DNA of 64,000 nucleotides from Pseudomonadota bacterium (lineage in GTDB: Bacteria > Pseudomonadota > Gammaproteobacteria > Burkholderiales > Burkholderiaceae_C): positions 1 through 64,000 of the forward strand of contig JAEWIF010000044.1 of NCBI GenBank assembly GCA_023387335.1, written 5' to 3'. Shown one piece after another: positions 1-8,584 of the stretch. Numbering within the stretch: the first letter of the stretch is position 1; the number at the start of each line of letters is the position of its first letter. The notes beneath the pieces were generated by a model, which did no database searches, had not been told where the DNA came from, and was given only the letters and a program-made list of their open reading frames with translations. A program made the position numbers and the translations under genes.

Positions 1-190
1 CGGCCACGCTGCCCGCCGCCGCGCCTGCGGCCACCGCGCCGGCCACGCCGCCGGCCGCCGTGCCCACCGGGTGCGGGCCGAGCGCCTTGCCTTCGCGTTC
101 ACGCTGCTCCTCGCGCTCGATCTCGCGCTCTTGCTGGCGGGCCGCCGGGCCCTTGAGCGTGCCACGAGCCGCTGGCTTGTCTCGTTCCAT
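1..190 (-). CDS. hypothetical protein with charged N-terminus and glycine-zipper-like segment (3' end outside window)
   Basis: The start codon is the ATG at 190-188 and the frame stays open to the window edge, so about 63 N-terminal residues are visible. The first ~40 residues are hydrophilic, with a run rich in Arg and Glu (QEREIEREEQREREGK). They are followed by HPVGTAAGGVAGAVAAGAAAG, a small-residue Gly/Ala pattern of the glycine-zipper type that can insert in or lie on membranes. Similar short proteins are common and unnamed in Burkholderiales. No function can be assigned. An AAGGAGCTC stretch just upstream gives a good ribosome binding site. Confidence 0.75.
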   Translation of the reverse strand, partial: MERDKPAARGTLKGPAARQQEREIEREEQREREGKALGPHPVGTAAGGVAGAVAAGAAAGSVA

Positions 191-361
191 GCTGAGCTCC
201 TTGCAGGGATGCGGATGCGTTCATTTCATCCCCGCCGCCACCCGGCTGATGTAGGCGCACGCCGCCGCGATCTTTTTTACTGGGCCGAACGGGCCATGCG
301 GCCGTGCGCAACTGCTGAGCATTCGATAATCCGCGCTTTGCTCACTGGGAAGGAATAGCGC

Positions 362-1186
362 GTGGATGTCGTCCTGCTGGTCAAGGCCGCGATCATGGGC
401 GTGGTGGAGGGGCTCACCGAGTTCCTGCCCATCTCCAGCACCGGCCACCTCATCCTGGCCGGCTCGTTGCTGGGATTCGACGACGCCAAGGCCAAGGTGT
501 TCGACATCGCGATCCAGACCGGCGCGATCCTGGCGGTGATCATCGTGTACTGGCACAAGATCCGCACCACGGTGGTGGCGCTTCCGACGCAGCGTCAGGC
601 GCAGCGGTTCGCGCTGAACGTGCTGATCGCCTTCCTGCCGGCGGTGCTGCTCGGGCTGCTGCTGGGCAAGGCGATCAAGGAGCACCTGTTCACGCCCGCC
701 GTGGTGGCCACCACCTTCATCCTGGGCGGCTTCGTCATCCTGTGGGCCGAGCGCCGCCAGCAGAGCGCCGTGCGCATCGAGGACGTCGACCAGATGTCGG
801 CGCTCGACGCGCTCAAGGTGGGCCTGGTGCAGTGCCTGGCGATGATCCCGGGCACCAGCCGCAGCGGCGCCACCATCATCGGCGGCATGCTGCTGGGGCT
901 GTCGCGCAAGGCGGCCACCGACTTCTCGTTCTACCTGGCCATCCCCACGCTGATCGGCGCGGGCGCGTACAGCCTGTACAAGGACCGCGGCCTGCTCAGC
1001 TGGCAGGACCTGCCGATGTTCGGCGTCGGCCTGGTGTTCTCCTTCATCAGCGCCTGGGCCTGCGTGCGCTGGCTGCTGCGGTACATCTCCAGCCACAGCT
1101 TCACGCCGTTCGCCTGGTACCGCATCGCCTTCGGCATCGTGGTGCTGCTCACCTGGTCCATGGGCTGGGTCGAGTGGCATGGGTGA
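362..1186 (+). CDS. uppP: undecaprenyl-diphosphatase (UppP/BacA family)
   Basis: Integral membrane enzyme that dephosphorylates undecaprenyl pyrophosphate to recycle the lipid carrier of peptidoglycan and other envelope glycans; the family also gives bacitracin resistance. The 274-residue length fits the family. The family signature EGLTEFLPISSTGHL is at residues 16-30, with the conserved Glu pair, Ser and His, and the second motif PGTSRSGATI is near residues 163-172. The remainder is a series of hydrophobic helices. The start is a GTG with GGAAGGAA about 8 bases upstream. It stands alone, divergent from the upstream small gene. Confidence 0.97.
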   Translation: MDVVLLVKAAIMGVVEGLTEFLPISSTGHLILAGSLLGFDDAKAKVFDIAIQTGAILAVIIVYWHKIRTTVVALPTQRQAQRFALNVLIAFLPAVLLGLLLGKAIKEHLFTPAVVATTFILGGFVILWAERRQQSAVRIEDVDQMSALDALKVGLVQCLAMIPGTSRSGATIIGGMLLGLSRKAATDFSFYLAIPTLIGAGAYSLYKDRGLLSWQDLPMFGVGLVFSFISAWACVRWLLRYISSHSFTPFAWYRIAFGIVVLLTWSMGWVEWHG

Positions 1187-1325
1187 GGTCGTGCGCACTG
1201 CGCGACCGTGAGAGCGATGTCCTACCCGCGCTGCGGGTGGGCGTCCGACATGCATGGCATGCGGTGCGCATGATCATGGCTCGCACAGGCCGTCCGCGAG
1301 TGGCGGCCACCAAGGCAGCAAGCAG

Positions 1326-1553
1326 ATGGACCAGCAGGATCAAGGTCCGGACAAGTCGCAGGCATCCACCGACGACAAGCAACCGGCTCAGGGATTAAGA
1401 CGCGCGGAGCAGCAATCCGCCAACGACAGCAACTGGGGCCTGGGTTCCGCCAGCGCGCTGGACAACCTGAGGCGCCACGACTACCGCGCCCGCCGCAGCC
1501 GGGTGGTGGAGACGGACGACCAGCCGTCGCCCGACCGGCCGCTGTCGGAATAG
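1326..1553 (+). CDS. small hydrophilic hypothetical protein
   Basis: A 75-residue, very polar protein starting MDQQDQGPDKSQASTDDKQ, rich in Gln, Asp, Ser and Arg, with no hydrophobic segment, Cys pair or recognised domain. It looks intrinsically disordered. The ATG at 1326 was chosen over an in-frame ATG at 1254 because the intervening residues look like non-coding translation and the composition changes at 1326. Its stop lies 2 bases from the stop of the convergent hydrolase gene. Function unknown; it could be a lineage-specific stress protein, but nothing in the sequence proves that. Confidence 0.5.
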   Translation: MDQQDQGPDKSQASTDDKQPAQGLRRAEQQSANDSNWGLGSASALDNLRRHDYRARRSRVVETDDQPSPDRPLSE

Positions 1554-1555
1554 GG

Positions 1556-2362
1556 CTAGGCGCTTTCCATCGAACGCAGCGACGCCTCGATCGCGGCGGC
1601 GGTGGCCAGCGGTTTTTCCATCGGGAAGAGGTGGCTGCCATCCAGCATGGCCATGCGCCCCTGCGTCACCCGCGTGGTCAGGCCCAAGCCGGCCTGCTTC
1701 AACTCCAGCGACTGCAACCCGCCGATGAACGCCGCGGGGCAGCGCAGCGGATGGCGCTTGAGCACGCGCTCCAGGTGGTGCGGCAGCGTGTTGTAGATGG
1801 CGGTCTCGACGTCGCGGTCGAAACTCAGGACGCGCTCGCCGTCCTCGTCGTGGGTGCACAGGTGCACGTAATCGTGCAGCACCTGCTCGTCCCACCTGGC
1901 GAAGGCTTTCTTGTGGCGGAAATGTTCGAGGGCCTCTTCCCGCGTCGGCCAGCGGTTGCGGCGCTTGCGGCTGATGCGGCCCGGCGACACCGAGCCCACC
2001 AGCTGCGCCGACTTCACTGCGCCGAGCGCGGTGGCCTTCCAGCCGCCGATCACAGGCGAATCGAGCAGCAGCACGCCGTGCGCCAGCTGCGGATGCCGCG
2101 CCGCGCACATCAGGCCGAGGAGGCCGCCCAGCGAATGCCCGACCAGGAACGCCGGCTCGCCCGCCTTGGCGACCTCGCGCTCGGCGAAGTCGTGCAGCTG
2201 CTGCACCAGGTGCGGCCAGTTGTCGGTGACGGGATAGCGCTCGTCGTGGCCGAACCGGTCGACCGCCTTGACGGTGAAGCCGCGCGAGCGCAGCTGCTTG
2301 AACAGGACGCCGTAGGTGGCGGCGGGAAAACTGTTGGCGTGGGAAAAGACGATGAGCGACAC
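1556..2362 (-). CDS. alpha/beta hydrolase
   Basis: A 268-residue alpha/beta-fold hydrolase, probably a cytoplasmic esterase or lipase-like enzyme of unknown substrate. The nucleophile elbow GHSLGG is at residues 75-80 (Ser77). The oxyanion-side HAN motif follows strand 1 at residues 8-10. A C-terminal LDGSHLFPMEKP holds the likely catalytic His. The GTG start at 2362 is preferred: the longer in-frame upstream reading lies antisense-like inside the proteasome-homologue gene, and the fold begins at SLIVFSHAN. The start is 2 bases after the stop of that upstream gene, so mutS, the Anbu gene and this gene probably form one transcript. Confidence 0.88.
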   Translation of the reverse strand: MSLIVFSHANSFPAATYGVLFKQLRSRGFTVKAVDRFGHDERYPVTDNWPHLVQQLHDFAEREVAKAGEPAFLVGHSLGGLLGLMCAARHPQLAHGVLLLDSPVIGGWKATALGAVKSAQLVGSVSPGRISRKRRNRWPTREEALEHFRHKKAFARWDEQVLHDYVHLCTHDEDGERVLSFDRDVETAIYNTLPHHLERVLKRHPLRCPAAFIGGLQSLELKQAGLGLTTRVTQGRMAMLDGSHLFPMEKPLATAAAIEASLRSMESA

Positions 2363-2364
2363 CG

Positions 2365-3192
2365 TCAGATCAGCTTTTCTTCCGGCTTCGAGATCTTGCG
2401 CAGCGGCTTGTTCTGCGCCTCCGCCACCTTGAGCGGCGTGTCGGTGTGGGCATCGTCCCAGACCGGGTCTTCCAGGCTGTCGAACACCTCGCGCAGCTTC
2501 TGGCCCCAGCTGGAATGCAGCATGCGGTAGTAGGGGTTGGCCATGTCGATGCACACCAGCTTCTCGCTCTGGAAGCGGTTGGCGTCGTACACCACCAGGT
2601 CCAGCGGCGGGCCGACGGACAGGTTCGACTTCATGGTGGAGTCCATCGACACCAGCGCGCACTTGGCGGCCTCGTCCAGCGGCGTCTCGGGCGTGAGCAC
2701 GCGATCGAGCACCGGCTTGCCGTACTTGGACTCGCCGATCTGGAAGTAGGGCGTCTCCGGCGTCGCCTCGATGAAGTTGCCGGCCGAGTACACGCTGAAG
2801 AGGCGCATGCCCTCGCCCTTGATCTGGCCCCCGAAGATCATCGAGATGTTGAATTCCACGCCGGCGAACTTCAGCGCCTCGGCGTCGCGGTCGTAGACGC
2901 GGCGCACCGCCTGGCCCAGCACGCGGGCGGCGTCGAACATGCTGCGGGCGTTCCAGATCGTGATCGGGTCGCCGCCTTCGGGGTCCTTGAGGTGCTCCAC
3001 CTGCAGGATCTCGCGCACCGATTGCGAGATCGACAGGTTGCCGGCCGTCAGCAGCACCATGAAGCGGTCGTTGGGCCGCTCGTAGACGATCATCTTGCGG
3101 AAGGTGCTGATGTGGTCCACGCCCGCGTTGGTGCGCGAGTCGGACAGGAACACCAGTCCCGCATTGAGCTTGATGCCGACGCAGTAGGTCAT
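2365..3192 (-). CDS. Anbu-type proteasome homologue (peptidase)
   Basis: A 275-residue member of the Anbu family, the ancestral-type bacterial proteasome beta-subunit homologue (Ntn-hydrolase fold). The N-terminus MTYCVGIKLNAGLVFLSDSR matches the family, with a Thr right after the initiator Met where the N-terminal nucleophile is expected, and SDSRTNAGVDHIS with the conserved Asp and Arg. There is no propeptide. Family members form self-compartmentalised rings, and activity is debated. Its ATG overlaps the mutS stop (ATGA), showing translational coupling. The usual partners (transglutaminase, alpha-E and circularly permuted ATP-grasp genes) are not adjacent here. Confidence 0.85.
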   Translation of the reverse strand: MTYCVGIKLNAGLVFLSDSRTNAGVDHISTFRKMIVYERPNDRFMVLLTAGNLSISQSVREILQVEHLKDPEGGDPITIWNARSMFDAARVLGQAVRRVYDRDAEALKFAGVEFNISMIFGGQIKGEGMRLFSVYSAGNFIEATPETPYFQIGESKYGKPVLDRVLTPETPLDEAAKCALVSMDSTMKSNLSVGPPLDLVVYDANRFQSEKLVCIDMANPYYRMLHSSWGQKLREVFDSLEDPVWDDAHTDTPLKVAEAQNKPLRKISKPEEKLI

Positions 3193-5783
3193 CTCGATTC
3201 CAGTTTCTTCTTCAGCGCATACAGCGCATCCAGTGCTTCCCTCGGGCTCATGGTATCCGGGTCCAGCGACGCGAGCGCGGCCTCGGCCGGGCTGGGCCCC
3301 TGCTGCACGGCTTCGGGCGGCGGGGCGAACAGGTCGACCTGCTCGCGCGCCGCTTCCTGCTGCTGCTCGAGCGCGGAGAGGGCATGGCGCGCATGGTTGA
3401 CCACGGCCGCCGGCATGCCCGCCAGCCGCGCCACCTGGATGCCGTAGCTGCGGCTGGCCGGACCGGGCTGGATCTCGTGCAGGAACACGATGTCGGCGCC
3501 CGATTCGGTGGCGCTGACGTGCACGTTCACCGCGCAGTGGTGCTTCGCGGGGAACTCGGTCAGCTCGAAATAGTGCGTGGCGAACAAGCTGAAGGCCTGG
3601 GTCCGGTCGTGCAGGTGGGCGGCGATGCCCGAAGCAAGGGCCAGGCCGTCGAAGGTCGAGGTGCCGCGGCCGATCTCGTCCATCAGCACCAGGCTCTGCG
3701 GCGAGGCCGAATGCAGGATCTGGGCCGCCTCGGTCATCTCCAGCATGAAGGTGGACTGCGCGTTGGCCAGGTCGTCGGCCGCGCCGATGCGGGTGTGGAT
3801 CGCGTCCATCGGGCCCAGCCGGCATTCCGCGGCCGGCACGTACGAGCCCATGGCCGCCAGCAGGCAGACGATCGCCACCTGCCGCATGTAGGTGCTCTTG
3901 CCGCCCATGTTGGGGCCGGTGATCACCTGCATGCGCTGTTTCGGGCCGAGCCGGGTGTCGTTGGCGATGAAGGCGCCGCCCGAGGTCTCGGCCAGGCGCG
4001 CTTCCACCACCGGGTGGCGGCCGCGCGTGATCTCGATGCCCGGCTCCTTCATGAACTGCGGGCGGCACCAGCCGAGCGTCAGCGAGCGCTCGGCCAGCGC
4101 GCACAGCGCATCGACCGAAGCCAGCGCGCGCGCCAGGCGGGTGAGGGCGGGGATGTGCGGCTGCAGCCGGTCGAGCAGCTGCTCGTACAGGAACTTCTCG
4201 CGCGCCAGGGCGCGTTCCTGCGCCGACAGCGCCTTGTCCTCGAAGGCCTTGAGCTCGGGCGTGATGAAGCGCTCGGCGTTCTTCAGCGTCTGGCGGCGGC
4301 GGTAGTCGTCGGGCACCTTGTCCAGCTGGCCCTGGCTCACCTCGATGTAGAAGCCGTGCACCCGGTTGAACTGCACCTTGAGGTTGGCGATGCCGGTGCG
4401 CTCGCGCTCACGCCGTTCCAGCTCCAGCAGGAAGCCGTCGGCGTTCTCCTGGATGGCGCGCAGTTCGTCCAGCTCGGCGTCGTGGCCGAGGGCGATCACG
4501 CCGCCGTCGCGCACCAGCGCGGCGGGCTCTTCCATGAGGGCGCCCGCCAGCAGCTGCGCGCAGCCGGGCGGCGGCGCCAGGTCGGCCTGCAGGCGCCCGA
4601 GCAGCTCGGTGCCGCCTTGCAGCGCGCCGGCCAGCTGCAGCGCCTTCTCGAGCGACTGCCGCAGGCCGACCAGCTCGCGCGGGCGCACCTGGCGCAGCGC
4701 GGTGCGGGCGGTGATGCGTTCCACGTCGCTCGTGCCCTTGAGCTCGGCGCGCAGGCGCTGCCAGGCGCCGCCGCGCAGCAGCTCGATGGCGTCGAGCCGC
4801 TGCTGCGCCTGCGTGCGGTCGCGCCGCGGCTCCAGCAGCCAGCCCTTGAGCAGGCGGCTGCCCATGCCGGTCATGCAGGTGTCCAGCAGCGAGAAGAGGG
4901 TGGGCGAGTCCTCGCCGCGCAGGGTCTGCACCAGCTCCAGGTTGCGGCGGGTGGTGATCGGCAGGTCGATCAGCTCGTCGTCGCGCTGGACCTGCAGGCT
5001 CTGCACGTGCGACAGCGCGCGGCCCTGCGTGTGCTCGGCGTAGCTGAGCAGCGCTGCGGCCGCGGCATGCGCCTGCGTGAGTTCCTCGGCGCCCCACGCC
5101 GCCAGCGTGGCGGTGTTCAGCTGCTCCAGCAGCTTGCGCAGGCCCAGGCCGGCATCGAACTGGAACGCGGGGCGCTCGGTCAGCGACACGCTGGTGGAAA
5201 AGCGCAGCGCGTTCAGGCGCTGGCTGAAGGCGGGCGTGGCGTCGGCGCTGAACAGCAGCTCGCTGGGCGCGATGCGCGCCACCCAGGCCTCGACCTCGTC
5301 GCCGGCGCATTCGGCCAGCTGCAGCGCGCCCTGCGTCACCGACAGCCAGGCCAGGCCGCAGCGATGGCGCGAGCCCTGGTGCACGGCCAGCAGCACGGCC
5401 TCGGACTTGTCGGAGAGCAGTTCGGTGTCGGTCAGCGTGCCGGGCGTGACCACGCGCACCACCTTGCGTTCCACGGGGCCCTTGCTCGCGCCGACGTCGC
5501 CCACCTGTTCGCAGATGGCGACCGACTCGCCCAGCTTGATCAGCCGCGCGAGGTAGTTCTCGACCGAATGGAAGGGCACGCCGGCCATCACCACCGGCTG
5601 CCCGGCCGAATTGCCGCGGCGGGTGAGCGTGATGTCCAGCAGCCGCGCGGCCTTCTCGGCGTCGGCGTAGAACAGCTCGTAGAAATCGCCCATCCGGTAG
5701 AACACGAGCGTCTTCGGATGCTGGGCCTTGATGGCCAGGTACTGGGCCATCATGGGCGTGTGGCCGTCGGCCTTGAGGGCCAT
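3189..5783 (-). CDS. mutS: DNA mismatch repair protein MutS
   Basis: 864-residue mismatch recognition ATPase. The mismatch-reading Phe-x-Glu lies in GDFYELF (Phe34, Glu36), Walker A is ITGPNMGGKSTYM near residues 620-630, and Walker B is VLMDEIGRGTSTFDG near residue 700. The C-terminus carries a dimerisation and helix-turn-helix tail. It acts with MutL, which is not in this window. Start choice has one oddity: an AGGAG (5808-5804) lies 20 bases before the ATG but only 6 bases before an in-frame CTG at 5798, so the protein could begin five residues earlier. The gene is translationally coupled to the Anbu homologue downstream. Confidence 0.98.
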   Translation of the reverse strand: MALKADGHTPMMAQYLAIKAQHPKTLVFYRMGDFYELFYADAEKAARLLDITLTRRGNSAGQPVVMAGVPFHSVENYLARLIKLGESVAICEQVGDVGASKGPVERKVVRVVTPGTLTDTELLSDKSEAVLLAVHQGSRHRCGLAWLSVTQGALQLAECAGDEVEAWVARIAPSELLFSADATPAFSQRLNALRFSTSVSLTERPAFQFDAGLGLRKLLEQLNTATLAAWGAEELTQAHAAAAALLSYAEHTQGRALSHVQSLQVQRDDELIDLPITTRRNLELVQTLRGEDSPTLFSLLDTCMTGMGSRLLKGWLLEPRRDRTQAQQRLDAIELLRGGAWQRLRAELKGTSDVERITARTALRQVRPRELVGLRQSLEKALQLAGALQGGTELLGRLQADLAPPPGCAQLLAGALMEEPAALVRDGGVIALGHDAELDELRAIQENADGFLLELERRERERTGIANLKVQFNRVHGFYIEVSQGQLDKVPDDYRRRQTLKNAERFITPELKAFEDKALSAQERALAREKFLYEQLLDRLQPHIPALTRLARALASVDALCALAERSLTLGWCRPQFMKEPGIEITRGRHPVVEARLAETSGGAFIANDTRLGPKQRMQVITGPNMGGKSTYMRQVAIVCLLAAMGSYVPAAECRLGPMDAIHTRIGAADDLANAQSTFMLEMTEAAQILHSASPQSLVLMDEIGRGTSTFDGLALASGIAAHLHDRTQAFSLFATHYFELTEFPAKHHCAVNVHVSATESGADIVFLHEIQPGPASRSYGIQVARLAGMPAAVVNHARHALSALEQQQEAAREQVDLFAPPPEAVQQGPSPAEAALASLDPDTMSPREALDALYALKKKLESR

Positions 5784-5894
5784 CTCTTCGGTGGTCAGGG
5801 GACTCTCCTGCGGGCTGCGCGGCGGCTCTCGTTCGTGGCCCGCGATTATCCGGTGTGCGCCGAAGGGCCCGTCCCCCGCTGATAGACTGGATCA

Positions 5895-6425
5895 ATGGAC
5901 TGCGCCCTTCGCATGAATGAACTCATCCGTCGCGCCACCGGGCGGGTGACGGACCTCATGGCGGGGAACCACTCGCTGCGCGAGGCGCTGTCGCAGCTGA
6001 CGTCGGCCGTCGAGCAGTTCGCCGACGGCCGCACCGTCGCCTCCATCCTGGTGCTGGACCGCGAGGGCCTGCTGCGCAACGGCGCTTCGCCCAACCTTCC
6101 GGCGGACTACCTGGACCAGATCGACCGGCTGCGTCCGCACCCCGGCCTGGGGACCTGCGCTTCGGCGGCGGCCACCGGCGAGGTGACGCTGACGCCCGAT
6201 TTCCAGCGGGACGACAAGTGGGCCGAGCTGCGGCACCTGCCGCTGTCGATCGGCTTCCGCGGCGCATGGAGCATGCCGATCAAGGACGCCGCCGGCCGCG
6301 TGCTGGGAACGTTCGGCACCTACTTCCGCGAACCGCGCCGGCCGACCGAGGCCGAGATGCGGCTGGTCGCGGAACTCGCGCCCGTCGCCGCGCGGGCGAT
6401 CGAGCGCTGCGGCGCGGCCCGCTGA
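5895..6425 (+). CDS. GAF domain-containing protein
   Basis: A 176-residue soluble protein that is essentially one GAF domain (about residues 20-170), with the typical core: GRTVASILVLDREGLL, a PGLGTCASAAATGE segment, GFRGAWSMPIKDAAGRVLGTFGTYF and a final helix AELAPVAARAIERC. GAF domains bind small molecules or sense redox state. There is no output domain, so it may be a stand-alone sensor or adaptor. A second possible start is the ATG at 5913. A TAGACT box at 5883-5888 lies 6 bases before the first ATG and no Shine-Dalgarno is seen, consistent with a leaderless message. Divergent from mutS. Confidence 0.85.
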   Translation: MDCALRMNELIRRATGRVTDLMAGNHSLREALSQLTSAVEQFADGRTVASILVLDREGLLRNGASPNLPADYLDQIDRLRPHPGLGTCASAAATGEVTLTPDFQRDDKWAELRHLPLSIGFRGAWSMPIKDAAGRVLGTFGTYFREPRRPTEAEMRLVAELAPVAARAIERCGAAR

Positions 6426-6440
6426 GCCGCGCCTTCCTCC

Positions 6441-7976
6441 TCAACGGACGGTGACCGTCCCGCCGGACGAGCGCACGCTCCAGCGCGCCGCGCCTTCGGG
6501 CGTCGTGCCTTCGTACACCAGGTCCACCGACGCGCCCTGGCCGCCCGACAGGCTGCCCGCGCCGTAGCTCGTGCGGTTGCCGACCGAGGTGTAGAGCTGG
6601 CCCGTGACGGCGGTGAAGGTGCCGGCCGCCACGGTGAGCGCGTTGCCGTCTTCCGACAGCGCCACCGCGCGCCAGTTGGTGTCGGTGCCCGGCATCGCCA
6701 GCGGAGCGAAGCTGGCGCCGCCGTCGCGCGAGACCTGCACGCTGCCGGTGGGAGCGCCGGCTCCCGTCGTCGCGTTGGTCAGCGTCGCGGCGACCACGCT
6801 GCCGTCACCGCTCATCGACACGGCCGTGTAGTCGCCGGTCGGCGTGTTCGCCCGGGTCCAGGTGACGCCGCGGTCGCGCGACAGGTACAGGCCCGAGTTG
6901 AAGCGCCCGGCGATCGCCATCAGGCTGCCGTCGCGGTTGATCGCGGCGCGGTACCAGGCATCGCGCAGCTCGGCGCCGTTGACCATCACCGGCCGGCGCA
7001 CCCAGCCGTTGGCGACGTTGGTGGAGACCACCAGGTCGCCGTCCTGCGAGCCCGCCACCGCCACGCCGTTCTGCGCCAGCGCGATGCCGCGCCAGCCGCT
7101 GACGGCCGGCTGGTTCGTGCCCTGGAACACGGTCTCGACCCAGGGGCCGGTGGCCGAAGCGCGGTAGTAGATCGGCGCGCCCAGCGCGGCGACGATCGCC
7201 ACGCCCTGGTCGATGGTGGACACCGATTCCCAGTCGCGGGGCGCGAACGACACGCCCGGGATGCCCGACTGCACGGGGACCCAGGCACCATTGGCATCGG
7301 TCTCGAACAGCCCGCCGCCGAAGCCCGCGGCCAGCACGTTCACGTTGCGCAGGCCGTGGGGGTCGCTGGACGAGGTGGTGTGGTAGACCGACGCGCCGAC
7401 CCAGTTCTCGACCGGGCTGTTGCCCGGGTCCCAGCTCTGGCCGCCGTCGCGCGAGACATGGATCTGCCCGGGGTTGTCCATCGCCACCAGCACGCGGCTC
7501 AGCCGGTCGGAGGCGATCCAGTGCCACTCCATCGGCGCGAGGCGGGCCGTCCACTGCGTGCCCGGCGCCGGGTTGCCGGCCAGGTTGCGGGTGTCGATCA
7601 CCACCGGCGTGGCCGAGTTCGGCAGCCAGCCCGTGGTCAGGCGCCAGGGTGCGGTGCCGGAGCCGGTGGCGCCGACCGTGTCGCCGAGCTGAAGCGGGTC
7701 GGGCATCCCGAGCGAGATGTCGATCGGGGACGTGCCGTCCGCGACCACGGTGTAGCGGGTGTTCGGCGTGGCCGTGAGGCTGGAGCTGATCTGCACGCCG
7801 GAGGGGGCGGGCCCGGGCCCTCCGCCTGCGCCCGGCGGGGGAACGACGTCGCCGGTGCCGCCACCGCCGCCGCCGCCGCAGGCGGCCAGGAACAGCGTGG
7901 TGAGCGTGGCGAGCACCGCGGCCCTGGGCCGCAGCGCTTGGATTCGAACTTTCAAGAGGCTCTCCCGGCGCACCAT
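6441..7976 (-). CDS. exported lipoprotein with Asp-box (BNR) beta-propeller repeats
   Basis: 511 residues. A basic N-terminus and hydrophobic stretch end in the lipobox LAAC followed by a run of glycines, so the protein is predicted to be lipidated and anchored in the envelope. The body holds several Asp-box motifs of the form S-x-D-x-G-x-x-W/F (SRDGGQSWDPG, SRDRGVTWTRA, SRDGGASFAPL), characteristic of sialidase-like or photosystem-assembly-type beta-propellers. No catalytic sialidase residues can be assigned, so the function is unknown; binding or an extracellular structural role is possible. Monocistronic between two unrelated genes. Confidence 0.8.
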   Translation of the reverse strand: MVRRESLLKVRIQALRPRAAVLATLTTLFLAACGGGGGGGTGDVVPPPGAGGGPGPAPSGVQISSSLTATPNTRYTVVADGTSPIDISLGMPDPLQLGDTVGATGSGTAPWRLTTGWLPNSATPVVIDTRNLAGNPAPGTQWTARLAPMEWHWIASDRLSRVLVAMDNPGQIHVSRDGGQSWDPGNSPVENWVGASVYHTTSSSDPHGLRNVNVLAAGFGGGLFETDANGAWVPVQSGIPGVSFAPRDWESVSTIDQGVAIVAALGAPIYYRASATGPWVETVFQGTNQPAVSGWRGIALAQNGVAVAGSQDGDLVVSTNVANGWVRRPVMVNGAELRDAWYRAAINRDGSLMAIAGRFNSGLYLSRDRGVTWTRANTPTGDYTAVSMSGDGSVVAATLTNATTGAGAPTGSVQVSRDGGASFAPLAMPGTDTNWRAVALSEDGNALTVAAGTFTAVTGQLYTSVGNRTSYGAGSLSGGQGASVDLVYEGTTPEGAARWSVRSSGGTVTVR

Positions 7977-8184
7977 GCGCCGCGCGGCAATGCTGGGGCT
8001 GCACCGCCGAGTCCGTCCTGCTGGGCCATCCCGTGGCGGCGTAGGCGCGCGGGCCCTGCTCGAGTGGGACTGCGCTGACCCCAGCCCACAGCGCTCGTCG
8101 TGCGCGTCCTACATGGGCGTGCCGTCACGCTTGCCACGATGCTTCATCCATTGGGAAATCCGCAGCGCAGGGAGGCGTTCCAAC

Positions 8185-8487
8185 ATGCCGGGCAAGAAAG
8201 CCGAATTCGTCGTGGTGCCGGAGCACCAGCTGGGCTACCTGAAGGTGATCTGCGCCGCCGCGAGCCGCGCCGCCGCCAAGGCCCAGGAATCCGCCACGAC
8301 CGCGCGCGCCGAACTCGCCGACGCCGTCGCCACGGGCCTCCACCCCGCCCAGCTGCAGCACGTCTGGCGGCTGCACCGCGAGGCGATCCAGAAGATGAAC
8401 ATCGTGCTGTTCTTCGGACAGCTGTACGTGTCGGCCTTCCGCCGGCATCCGCCGCAAGGGCCTTCGCTGGCCTGGGACGGGAACTAG
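8185..8487 (+). CDS. small hypothetical protein
   Basis: 100 residues starting MPGKKAEFVVVPEHQLGY, predicted mostly alpha-helical with an Ala-rich central helix (AAASRAAAKAQESATTARAE) and a more hydrophobic segment (MNIVLFFGQLYVSAF) near residues 72-86. No recognised domain. The ATG at 8185 has a GGGAGG ribosome binding site about 10 bases upstream, which favours this start over longer in-frame readings. The 208 bases upstream, between this gene and the lipoprotein gene, contain no further coding sequence that I can support. Confidence 0.55.
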   Translation: MPGKKAEFVVVPEHQLGYLKVICAAASRAAAKAQESATTARAELADAVATGLHPAQLQHVWRLHREAIQKMNIVLFFGQLYVSAFRRHPPQGPSLAWDGN

Positions 8488-8495
8488 TTCAGCTC

Positions 8496-8584
8496 CGTCA
8501 TCCCCGCGAAGGCGGGGATCCAGTGCTTCCCATGACGGCCGGCGAAAGCGGGAGCTCTGGATTCCCGCCGTCGCGGGAATGACG
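8496..8584. repeat. palindromic REP/MITE-like element
   Basis: An 89-base element with terminal inverted repeats CGTCAT ... ATGACG. Each arm is itself a small hairpin: CCCCGCGAAGGCGGGG on the left and TTCCCGCCGTCGCGGGAA on the right. The arms face each other, so the whole element can fold into a long imperfect cruciform. Closely similar CGTCATTCCCGCGAA-type elements are scattered in many Comamonadaceae genomes (established knowledge, not checked here). The 3' end of the mscS-like gene lies inside it. Confidence 0.8.

Noticed and set aside
1223..1237. Terminator after uppP (ACCCGC-GCT-GCGGGT)
   Set aside because: Six-bp stem without a T-run; too weak to annotate.
8496..8584. Possible CRISPR repeat
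   Set aside because: One palindromic unit only, no spacers and no cas genes; it fits a REP/MITE-like element.
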